64,000 nt of DNA, taken from Stictocephala bisonia (taxonomy: Eukaryota > Arthropoda > Insecta > Hemiptera > Membracidae). The position numbers and the translations under genes were made by a program. The number at the start of each line of letters is the position of its first letter. The stretch's first letter is position 1. The notes beneath the pieces were generated by a model. That model was not told the origin of the DNA. It saw only the letters and a program-made list of their open reading frames with translations, and made no database searches. The stretch lies in assembly GCA_035578905.1 (NCBI GenBank), contig JAQJVL010000798.1:1-64000 (forward strand). The letters are read 5' to 3'. Of this stretch, positions 54,666-64,000 are shown in pieces.

Positions 54666-57245
54666 TCAATGGCTTCATCACGATTAACTATTATATTTTA
54701 ATCCTACAAACAAAAATATATTAGTCTTGGAAATAATTTCAAATTATTTTAAATCTTTCAGAAAGTTGGCCTTATTTAATATAATTTGAATAAAAATGTG
54801 AATTATTTGTTTAGGACTAAAAGTTAAAGTTAATTTTGCCTACAAACTTATATTTATATCGTGATATTATCAATTACTTTAGGAGTATCAATCAGACATG
54901 CGTGTAAAACAATTTTATCAATTAATCATAGATTTTTAGTAAAATCAAAAGGTTCAATACAGCTCGTAGCGATTTTCAGCAGTCAAACGAGTACCTGTCG
55001 AGTAAAAGATATAAAGTACCTACTGAATAAAGATATAAAGTAGAAATATTAATAGAAATTCTATTGCAACTGTCTCAGTGTAAGTGGTGTTTTTACATTC
55101 TGTAGAAGCACCAGGTACTCGATTCAATACAAAACAAGAAAAAAGTCACACGGAGAACACTGTCTATAGTGAAACATATCCAAATTTAAAGGATGATAAT
55201 TTTTTATTATAGTATTCAAAGAAACTTTAATATTTAACTAGTTTTATGAATAATTATTTTAAATGCCTAACATACTCTAGTAATATAATTTTCTAATCTT
55301 CTACATTAGAACAGAATTTAAAATGTTTTAAAAGAAAAAATGGTCAAATTTAATGATTTAACAGCTATAACAATAACGTAATTTTTTCTATAGTTTATTA
55401 ATACATTTCAACTTAAAGAGGTAGTAAAATTGCAAAAACGTCAAGGAAAATCACACTTCTATGCAAAAAAAAAAAAAAAAATTAAGGAAGTAGTCTGAAT
55501 TATTTCACCAATAATAATTGCTGAATAGTCATATCAATAATCGATTAGTTTTACGTATTTGCACTTATCCTATCAAAATATTTCACATTCAACCGTAAAT
55601 GTGTGTTGATGTCAATAAAACTGGGTTCAAATATTTGCACAAATAGTTCTGGAGTAACTAGATAACACTCGATGTTTATTTTTTCTGCCAACCGGAAATA
55701 TCAACCCTAAACTATCATTCTTTGTACTATATGTGTTCTTGCACTATTTATCTAATGAAACCTATACACCCGCTGTTTGTGTAAATATGTACACTTTATC
55801 CAGTTCAGAGGTAGCGCTGTGTATTCGCTGTATACCCACATCTGACTCAACTGTGTTGAATCAATCAATAAAAACATTTAATTCCGACAACTCGATTGGT
55901 TTTAAGTCTGTAATCAATATTTCAAGGGCACTTCAAACAAAACTAAGTAGCCAGGTGTAGTGTGAATAGGAGAGTTGTTTACGTGTTACGTGTTGAGGGT
56001 GGGTGGAGGAGCCGCTTGATGGGTGGAATTCCAAGTTTATTTTAACCCTTAATTATTTAATAACGAAAATAAAGTCTCTGTTTTCATCACCCCCCCCCCA
56101 CCTGCTGATACATGTACTGTGGTTGGTTACAAGAGTTAGGTTATGTTTGATATGTGTGATTTTTTAACAAAATACTCGAATTATTAAAAATAAAAAAAAT
56201 GAATAACCATTGGTGTTTTTACCTTTAGGCAGATCCTGTTAAAGTCTACCTCTAAACCTCTATGTTACTATTGTAAACAACACAATGTTTGTAATGAATT
56301 CAAACAATGCATCTTAAATTGGTAATAACCCAAAGTTGGTCAATATTGACCCACCAGGTGATAGGCTTGCTCAGCTGATTGAAGAAGTTATTTAAATAGA
56401 AAAAATACATCATAGAATAAGTTAATGTTTTAATCGTCACTAATCACCTGTAAATTCGTAACATTTATATCTGCTCATAACTATTGGCAAATTTATTTAT
56501 GGATATAAACCTCAACTTACCTTAGGATGTCTGGCTTGGGTCCTTTATTTATAAATACAATATTAGACACGTGTTTTACACATTACTTGTTTCTGTACTC
56601 ATGCTTCTCTGAGGGGGTTTGTTGTTGCTGCAGCTAAAGGTTTCTATACAAGAGGTTGTCTCATACAAGTACGCATCCATATCGCGCAGGTAGAAATTAC
56701 GTCATAGGGAGGCCTCAGCTATGTTTTTTCTACCTTCACTGCTGTAAAAAAAAAAAAAAAAAAAACGCAACAATGTAAAACATCTTATATTCTTACTCTC
56801 GATAACACTTCAGTCTACATCGTTTAATAATTCTGAATATGGTTTTGTTTTGATTTATGAATTCATTTATGACTATGACTGATTTTAATATTGATATTAT
56901 TTACTGATTATTAAGTAATTATAACTCAGCAACTCATTAATAATGATAATGTGCTGCTTTAAATTAATATTAAAATACTATAATTCTAAATAGTTTTAAA
57001 ATACTCTTAAGAACAATACAGAAATGGTTTTTAGTATGTAGTTTTAGTTTTCTGCACGCTGTATTGAAGGCACAGAGTAAGTAAAACATTTACTCTGTGT
57101 TTGGAGGCTTCCCTCTGACGTCACAACTCGGCTTATATAGACCATAATAATGGGAATGAGACAACTTGTTGTATATGACCTTGGCTGCAGCTAGCCCTCA
57201 CAACTTCGTTCAAGTCCAGTTCAAGTTGATCACTTTTAAATGACG
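54666..57245. other. Intergenic AT-rich DNA
   Basis: Includes poly-A at 55467-55481, C-run at 56089-56100, repeat H copy at 56320-56400 (TTGGTCAATATTGACCCACC, CAGCTGATTG), A-run at 56745-56765, and a TGACGTCA at 57116-57123 followed by CAACTCGG as in repeat I. No gene recognised. Confidence 0.45.
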
Positions 57246-57249
57246 ATAG

Positions 57250-57620
57250 ACAGTTTATTTTTGACTTTCAGAAAAATAAAAGTTTACTGTTTATTTTATT
57301 TCATCTGAAATAAAATATCTTACAGTAGTCTTTATTAATAATCTGGTTATAGTAATAAATTTACAGGGTGTGTTTTTGAAACAATATGCACATAGATCAG
57401 CTGTTTTCGATGGGACTTTTTCAGAACTGACGTTTATTTTCATTTGTGAAATGTAGGTAGATCGGGAAATGCTTGAAACTCCCTGTTACTGTTTACAATT
57501 TAAGAATCAATGTACTGTATTAATGCCCTTTTTTTATTAATGCAATGGTGAGTGAAAATCCGTTCACTAATTTTCGAGTTTTGTATACCCAAACATACGA
57601 AATTCTATATGTATGGATAG
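57250..57620 (+). repeat. Duplicated segment, copy 1 (partner 63320-63720)
   Basis: TTATTTTCATTTGTGAAATG with TAGGTAGATCGGGAAATGCT, CTGAAATAAA and TTTTGAGTTTTGTGTAC-type phrases are in the same order in both. Contains a 122-bp TA-flanked MITE at 57364-57485 (CAGGG...CCCTG). Confidence 0.7.
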
Positions 57621-57713
57621 ATAGCTAAGAAATTCTATTTTTTGTAATATCTTTGTAGCTAAAGGTTTTAATTTTTAAATTAATATTTATAAAAACGTTT
57701 TACAGTCGTAAAA

Positions 57714-57864
57714 ATCACTAACAAATTCTAGGTCTTCGGAGTTCGACCGCGTCACTGGGCTATGTACAAAATTGGCTTACTTAAACGTGGCCGAAACGTC
57801 CGCAATGTTTGTACATAGCTCAGTGACGCGGTCGAACTTCGAAGACCCAGAATTTGTTAGTGAT
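57714..57864. repeat. Foldback with 57-bp arms around CGAAACGTC
   Basis: Arms 57714-57770 and 57808-57864 differ at only a few bases (CAGTGACGCGGTCGAACT, GAATTTGTTAGTGAT). The loop holds GTGGCCGAAACGTCC. No CTGANGA precedes it, so no complete hammerhead core. Confidence 0.9.
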
Positions 57865-58059
57865 AGTGACGACCGTGGAAGCATATCCATGAAGAGTTGT
57901 AAAAATGTTACAAATTTAAAAATAATATACTTTAAACCTTTAATTTTGGTTACCTCACTGCACATATGTTTGACTTTCTCTCTATATTTGGAACGTCATA
58001 ACCAAACTAACCACCTACCACATAATTACCACAGTGTTTGTTGAGACGTCATAACAGTA

Positions 58060-58150
58060 CATCTGTAATTGCCAATAATCCCACTTTGACCAATATTGGC
58101 TGGTCAGCTGATAGGTTTGAACAGCTGATTGGGTAAGGCATCTACAAAGA
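58060..58150 (+). repeat. Dispersed repeat H
   Basis: ATTGGCTGGTCAGCTGATAG and CAGCTGATTG match 56320-56400 and, inverted, 23330-23400. Confidence 0.6.
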
Positions 58151-60090
58151 GTAAAGCCTGTTAACTTCATGGAGCACGTGTTCTTCGAAATATTAGTATT
58201 TATGTACTTTCTAGACGCTTGACGAAATATTGACATTAATGACACCTCCAGTGGGTTTAGGGATATACTTTCAGGGAAGTTTTTGTTCCTTGGGAAATTT
58301 TATTTTATTAAATCTGTCATTTTTCGTTGTATCTCCATTATTTTTTTAGCACTAAACACGAATTTCATAACTATTTTTATTCACGACAAAGTTTTATTGA
58401 TATATAACGGAGAAACTACTGTCGTGGAAAATAGCGTTTGGAAGCCATATACGATACATGATAATAATAAAAGTAATTAATTTCTATTTAAAACACGTTT
58501 AATTAAATATTATTCGTCGTGCCGGAAGGCGGCAGGCCCCAATTTAAAGCAAACTCCTTTAACTAACTGTCAAATAGATATTCGTGTTATTCTTTTCCAT
58601 TATTCGCTCTAATTTAGAAAAAAAAAAAAAACTGGTGTACTACGAAAAGCAGCAACTTTTTCCGTTTCCGGTGGTATATAAATCATGACGATATCGTAAA
58701 TATGTTGAATATGGATGGTAACGTAAACAGCCGGAAGATGCAAGTGGGTTTAGTTTAGACGATATCCACTTTGGCGACAGATTCCATCGGCTCCATTTCT
58801 ACATTTATCCCAAGTCCTGAACAAGCGTTAAAAGTTGAGATGACATTATTTATAATATCGCAACTTTGACTTAAACTTTTTTCCTAAGGAAACATGTTTT
58901 AAGTATAATATTGGTACATTTTGCTGTATCGTAATTTGATCGTTAACCACTCTACATAAATGTTATACGCTTAAGGGGGAGTTGGTGGAAAAAGGGAAAA
59001 TCTTATTTTAACCTTTAAATCTTAACACTTTTTTATGATTGTTACAGATAAACACAGAAACAAAAAATAGGCCAGAAACTTTTTTTTTTTCGAAAATGTT
59101 CAAGGGTTTACTATATCTTGTACGGATTTAAAACTGTAAATTGTAACTGAATATTTATATTTTTTTAAAATGTTTTAAAGGTATGCTCTGTGATCTATAG
59201 CATGGGTTTGATTTTATCACAATCAATAATAGTCTTATAATTCTTTTAAGTATGAAAGATTGGTTTTGCATAATAAATGATAGTACATTATTTTTTTAAA
59301 TATTTTCTGTCTATGATTTCTTTAAATACATTATACAGATAATAGATAGGAGACACTGAGCAAAATAAAAGAAAAACCATCACTCTATCTCTTATTGAAG
59401 CCGAGTTATGTAATTTCTAATGTAAAAAAATTATAATTTTCGGATGTCGACAAAAACCAAAACCGACTACAGACACAATCGGCTATTTGAATGTTAGGTT
59501 GAAAACAGCTGTCCCATACCACCTTTTCAAATACAAAGCCAGTAACTAAACTAGGCTGATATAATGGTTTATATAAATATTTTAAATTACTAAAATGCCG
59601 TTACAGTAATTAAAAAACCTATTAAGTGCTGACAATTATACTGCTAAATCCACTTCCAAAATAGAAAAATACATCCAGAATTATGAACTTAATATATACA
59701 TTTTTTATGTTATAAAAATCATTAAGCCTTATTTTTCTTATTTTTGAGTTCAGAATTTTATATAGAATCAAAATGTGAAAATAATTTGGAAAACAAAATT
59801 TGTTTGGCTTTTTTGGCGTGAACATATTAATAAATAGAATGACTAGAACATTTTTTAATTTACTTAAAAAATATTTGTTTTATTTCCATTATATTTGTAC
59901 AATTTTAAGATACAAATGTAAATTATTATTATTTCTTGTCAAACTTTGTTTTTATGATATTTTTTTATTATAAAATTGTGATCTTGATTTTTGGTATTTT
60001 AAACATTTATTTTACCACCTATTTACAGCATGTATAAAAATACCGAGATTATTCGTATTTTATAACCATACATATACGTAACCTTCTTAG
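58151..60090. other. Intergenic AT-rich DNA
   Basis: No gene or named repeat recognised. A-runs at 58618-58631. Confidence 0.4.
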
Positions 60091-60096
60091 GTGAAA

Positions 60097-60178
60097 ATCT
60101 ACATAAAGTTAAGTTGCTGTAGATGGTAACTTCGGTGAGTATCTACATAAAGTTAAGTTGCTGTAGATGGTAACTTCA
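60097..60178 (+). repeat. 44-bp tandem duplication
   Basis: ATCTACATAAAGTTAAGTTG CTGTAGATGG TAACTTC(A/G)G occurs twice in a row. Each unit can form a hairpin, ATCTACA with TGTAGAT. Confidence 0.9.
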
Positions 60179-60265
60179 GCAAAATTGCTGATAGATTATT
60201 CAACTGATGTAAATTAATGAACAGCAAGAGAGTTAGTGGTATGAATAATTACATTAAGTCCTTAA

Positions 60266-60375
60266 TTAGAGAGAACTTTCAAAACAAGTGGGAGGGCTTA
60301 GTACAAAGAGGAGGTGCTTAAAGGCTTGCACTTGAACAACTTAGATACTGACGTCACAACTTGCCACGTAAGGTA
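60266..60375 (+). repeat. Dispersed repeat I with CRE, copy 2
   Basis: GAGAACTTTC, GTGGGAGGGCTTA, GTGCTTAAAGG, TTGAACAAC, TGACGTCA (60349-60356) and CCACGTAAGG in the same order as the inverted copy at 10930-11045. Confidence 0.75.
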
Positions 60376-60639
60376 CCACACAAACATAGACTTGTTTGTA
60401 ACTAACTGTACCCGGGGTAAGGTTTGGCACGACCATATTGGATTTGTTTTATAGTGAGTAGTCTAATTACAATATATATAATTTATTCCCTAACGAATCA
60501 ATCCCTCCGAAGTTTACTGACCTAAGGAAAAGACAGGATAGCTTGATTAAATTCATTTTAAAACCTAAGAGTACGGTTGGAAAAATATCAGAAATGCAAA
60601 AATGTTCCTCGTGTCCAACACATTATAATAACATACAGT

Positions 60640-61580
60640 AGCGATGTTTCCATTGCAGTGCTGTGGAGTAACGCGACGTAAGCGCTCCTAATGGCAGGAG
60701 CATACAACTCACCTCAATAGCATTGTTTTCAATAATTTCTTACAAATAAATGAAATAATATCAAAAGAAAAAGGACCATGACAGGTTATTTTTGACATTT
60801 ACCAATGACAGCTGAGAATTTAAATAATACCATTGATTATATATACCTACAATAGATAAACCATCTAATACGAATATTTGTGGCAGTAATTTTGTTAGTT
60901 TGTGTGGCCCGCAACCACAGCTGGTTTAAACTGCATTATATTTACATTGGACTACACTAGCGCTCCACAATGGACCACAAAAATAGCTGATATTTTGAGA
61001 CTCAAAATTTAACGTTGGATGGGAAATCTATTTGTGTATAAAATCAAAGATAATACAGAAATACGCTCTTCACGCTCCCGTCGCTATGAGCGCTAGTGCG
61101 GTGCGTGTCGCAAAGTTTTTAGCGGAGTGTCGCTACTGGGTGTTTTATACTGAGATAACGTTATTTTGCCTTGTGTTTTCCAAAGAAGGGGAATAATAAC
61201 AAAGTAAAAAGTGACATAACAGATTACAGTCATGTGTTATTATATACTTACTAATAACAGCTGTGGATTAGTAAAATAGTGCAGACACAGTATAAATCAC
61301 CCAGTAGTGACACTTCCATTGTAATGCTGTGGGACTAGTGTGACACTAGCGCTCCTAATGGCAGGAGCATACAACACACCCAAATACTCTTGTTTTGCAT
61401 TGCGTTTTCCAGATAAGTGGAATAATATCAATAGAAAAAGGTTGACATTAACTAACAGCTATGGATGTAAATATTTCATAAACACGCACTTTCTGCTCCC
61501 GTCACTACGATGGCTAGTGCCGTGATTGTTGCCAATTTTTAACGGGGTATCGCTATTTCAGGTCTGTATACTGTGGCTCC
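60640..61580 (+). repeat. Local duplication cluster
   Basis: GCGCTCCTAATGGCAGGAGC with ATACAAC recurs at about 60685 and 61350, with TTCCATTG(C/T)A(G/A)TGCTGTGG upstream of each. A second pair, CTCCCGTC(G/A)CTA, is at about 61074 and 61496. Repeat E lies between. The unit is about 650 bases with drift and gaps. Confidence 0.75.
60865..61045 (+). repeat. Dispersed repeat E, copy 3
   Basis: GAATATTTGTGGCAGTAATT, ACAGCTGGTTTAAACTGCAT, CACTAGCGCTCCACAATGGA, TAGCTGATATTTTGAGA. Confidence 0.85.
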
Positions 61581-62224
61581 ATTCTATAGCTTAAAAAGCT
61601 AATGATTTTCTATCACTCCATTCAATATTAAAATTACTTTATTATGTAGATTGACAATATGTAGAATTGTATGACACTCGTCATTTATTAATAATCAATA
61701 GATCGGTTACTATTTAAAGTAAACAATATAAAGCACTCCTATATTTACTTAAAATTTACGTTGAATTTAGCAAACATTCGCCAACAAAATAACAAGTTCT
61801 ATTCAAAATGTAATTTTTTAACATCTTTGTAAATTTATGTGGATTTGTTTCCTGTCAAATATACCTAGGTAATTTATTGAATAAGTCTAGTGCGACATTT
61901 TTGGTGGTAAAGCCGCATACTGTAATCTGTGAGGCGTCTGTCTACGTAGCCCTAGTGTTGTGAGTGTGAACACTGTTTTGTGTATACATATAACAGCTGT
62001 TTATGTTCATACCGGTGTAAACATTCCATATTTTTAGTGTAGATACTTCATAACCAGCTGTTAAATAAAAAAACTAAACATTTTGGATTGATTTTGAATA
62101 ACTGTACATTTTGAGAGAATGCAGATTTTTTAAGTCATTAAATTTATACACACGCAAAGATTTCTCGTTATGTATAAATTATTATATACATAACGATTAT
62201 TCAACATTATATTATACAACACAA

Positions 62225-62395
62225 TATCTCGATGTTGTGTCTCAAATTATCAGCTGTTTATTGTAATTCTTTGTGGAGTGTTAGTGTAGCCCCATGTAAA
62301 TGTAATGCAGTTTAAACCAGTAATAGTAGCTGACCTCACTAACAGACAAAATTACAGGCACAAATATTCCTATTAGATTGAAGGTGTTATAGTCA
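62225..62395 (-). repeat. Dispersed repeat E, copy 4 (inverted)
   Basis: TCTCAAATTATCAGCTGTTT, GCAGTTTAAACCAGTAATAG, AATTACAGGCACAAATATTC; the fullest copy together with 60865-61045. Confidence 0.85.
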
Positions 62396-63310
62396 AGTGT
62401 ATAACTAAGATGCACTAATAAACAACGTTTCGAAGTTCCGTTAGAAGAAGGCTTTAAAAAAACCTTTTTATAATAACAACACTAACAGTACATTAATATT
62501 AAATTACAAAACACAGCTAATAAACAAAAACAATACTAACTATTTATTTTGTTCTATTGCTTTTAATATTCCTAAAGTTTATTCTTAGCTGCGTGTTATT
62601 TATAATTTGCGTGTAACTCTTTTGTTTTATGAAAAATTATTCACTTTATTTCATCATCGTATTATTATTTTTCACTTTATATTATGTCAGTCGATATACT
62701 TTTGTTTTAATTTTTAATTGTAAACCCAAAAAGATTCTTTACTACCGAAACGTACTCTCAATCAAAGATTATTGTAATAATGGTTTTAAATAGAATATAA
62801 TTTGATTTATTAATTCTTAGTCCAACATAGTCACATACAGTGTTGTAATTTATGTACAAATTACTGTAAACATTTTAAGAATACTTCATGAAAAGAAGTT
62901 AAAAACTATTTGTTACAATGTTTTTGACGCAATTTATTATATACTATAATATCTAATCAATTTTAAGTTGTATTCAATTATTATTATCAAAATATACCAT
63001 GTGACTTATAGAAAATCATTTGAACAGCTAATTTATTGAACAAAATGGATTGCATTGTTTGTTTTTAAACTCAAACACACCAAAAATACAATAACAACTA
63101 TTTATTTTAATATATATATCTTTGCTATAGCTATAGATATATATATTATATCTATAGCTATATATAGCTAATGTATATCTTACGTAGGGTTTATGGTGAA
63201 GAAATACACGTTTAGAATAATATAGATGGTTTGATAATCAATTAAATGGAAGCTCAACAGAGTTTCAATAAAAGTGTCACAATCTTCTAGATGGTCTCAG
63301 TTTTTTTATT
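62396..63310. other. Intergenic AT-rich DNA
   Basis: Contains an AT/CTATAG palindromic stretch at 63108-63170 (TATAGCTATAGATATATATA). Nothing else recognised. Confidence 0.45.
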
Positions 63311-63319
63311 TTATTTACT

Positions 63320-63720
63320 TTTTATTTACTAATGTTGTAAGGAAAAAATGTTGATTGTTCAACTGATTTAACCTGAAATAAAGTAGCTTACTGTTGATTT
63401 CATAAATGAATTATGATCTGGTCACAATAATAGACTTTCAGGATATTATTTGGATATAATACGCACGTAAACTAACTGGACATAGTAGCACTGTTTGAAC
63501 ACTCATTTATTTTCATTTGTGAAATGTAGGTAGGTCGGAAAATGCTTAAAATATCCTGTTCCATTTTTTATTTTATAAAAGGTATATACATTAAAAAAAA
63601 CACTCTTGTTTATAAACGTAATTTTCTGTAAACATTTCAATTGAAACTATCAACTACTTTTTGAGTTTTGTGTACAAAGCATATGGAAGTTCGATTCATA
63701 TGTATCACTTCATACATTTA
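63320..63720 (+). repeat. Duplicated segment, copy 2 (partner 57250-57620)
   Basis: Contains the decayed MITE at 63439-63558 (CAGGA...TCCTG) and TTATTTTCATTTGTGAAATG. Confidence 0.7.
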
Positions 63721-63889
63721 CACGTTTATGTGTATACATAAATTAACCTAATCATACAAAATAAACTTTTCGAATGAAGCAGTGTAGATATTGCAACCCT
63801 CTTCATTAGTGTAGGCCTGCAATGTTCTAGAACCACCCCATTGTGGCTAGTGAAATTGGTAATTGAAGTGAAAAGTGAGGGGGGAGGTA

Positions 63890-64000
63890 GAGGCCTTCAT
63901 TTAAATGATACTTGTCACTTACAGACTGGGATGTGATTAATTTGTTATTTTGCTTTGTTTGTAGGGAATTATTGAGATTAAAGTTGGCAGCATTGGAAAT
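63890..64000 (+). repeat. Dispersed repeat D, copy 4, cut by window end
   Basis: GATACTTGTCACTTACAGAC, GTGATTAATTTGTTATTTTG, TTTGTAGGGAATTATTGAGA and GTTGGCAGCATTGG; the right end lies outside the window. Confidence 0.8.

Noticed and set aside
1..64000. Bacterial-type operon, toxin-antitoxin or phage system
   Set aside because: Spliced insect genes, AT-rich introns and eukaryotic transposons throughout; no compact gene clusters on either strand.

Overview
The window looks like nuclear DNA of an insect: AT-rich, intron-containing, crowded with decayed transposons, and carrying several stretches of degenerate CCTAA/TTAGG, the insect telomere unit. A sap-feeding hemipteran (leafhopper/sharpshooter type) would fit the mixture of repeats, but the order is inference. 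Only two protein-coding genes are well supported, both on the + strand.

Region 1 (1-9200) holds the 3' two thirds of a flavin-containing monooxygenase gene: five exons between 1402 and 8974. The N-terminal FAD-binding exons must lie left of the window. Its introns carry a hammerhead-like foldback repeat (about 800-1021 lies just upstream of the first exon seen), a decayed LINE reverse transcriptase on the - strand, a second foldback, a tRNA-Leu-derived SINE, and a 51-bp x 7 minisatellite that is open in the same frame as exon 4.

Region 2 (9200-31000) is intergenic. It holds interstitial CCTAA tracts, a hAT-type MITE with 8-bp target duplications, a chimeric Tc1/mariner-like element with a transposase helix-turn-helix remnant, long AT microsatellites, several copies of dispersed repeats, and one unassigned 94-100 residue exon-like segment on the - strand (about 12313-12606).

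Region 3 (31072-41136) is a complete four-exon gene for the beta subunit of mitochondrial succinyl-CoA ligase, ADP-forming (SUCLA2), 443 residues. Its introns contain an unclassified repeat-derived reading frame, a piggyBac-type MITE inserted at TTAA inside a mariner-type MITE, and a partial duplication of the exon 3 donor splice site.

Region 4 (41136-64000) has no convincing host gene. It holds a long-arm inverted repeat element abutting a Helitron-like element, a second copy of the hAT-type MITE, a 5'-truncated Penelope-like retroelement with a recognisable GIY-YIG endonuclease, 36-bp and 41-bp minisatellites, two long-TIR foldback elements, and several small dispersed families, some with CRE (TGACGTCA) palindromes.

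The two genes do different jobs (NADPH-dependent oxygenation, and substrate-level phosphorylation in the TCA cycle) and nothing in the sequence links them. The most interesting material is in the mobile DNA: hammerhead-like foldbacks, the nested insertions, and the minisatellite that could extend an FMO exon. I saw no wholly new system.
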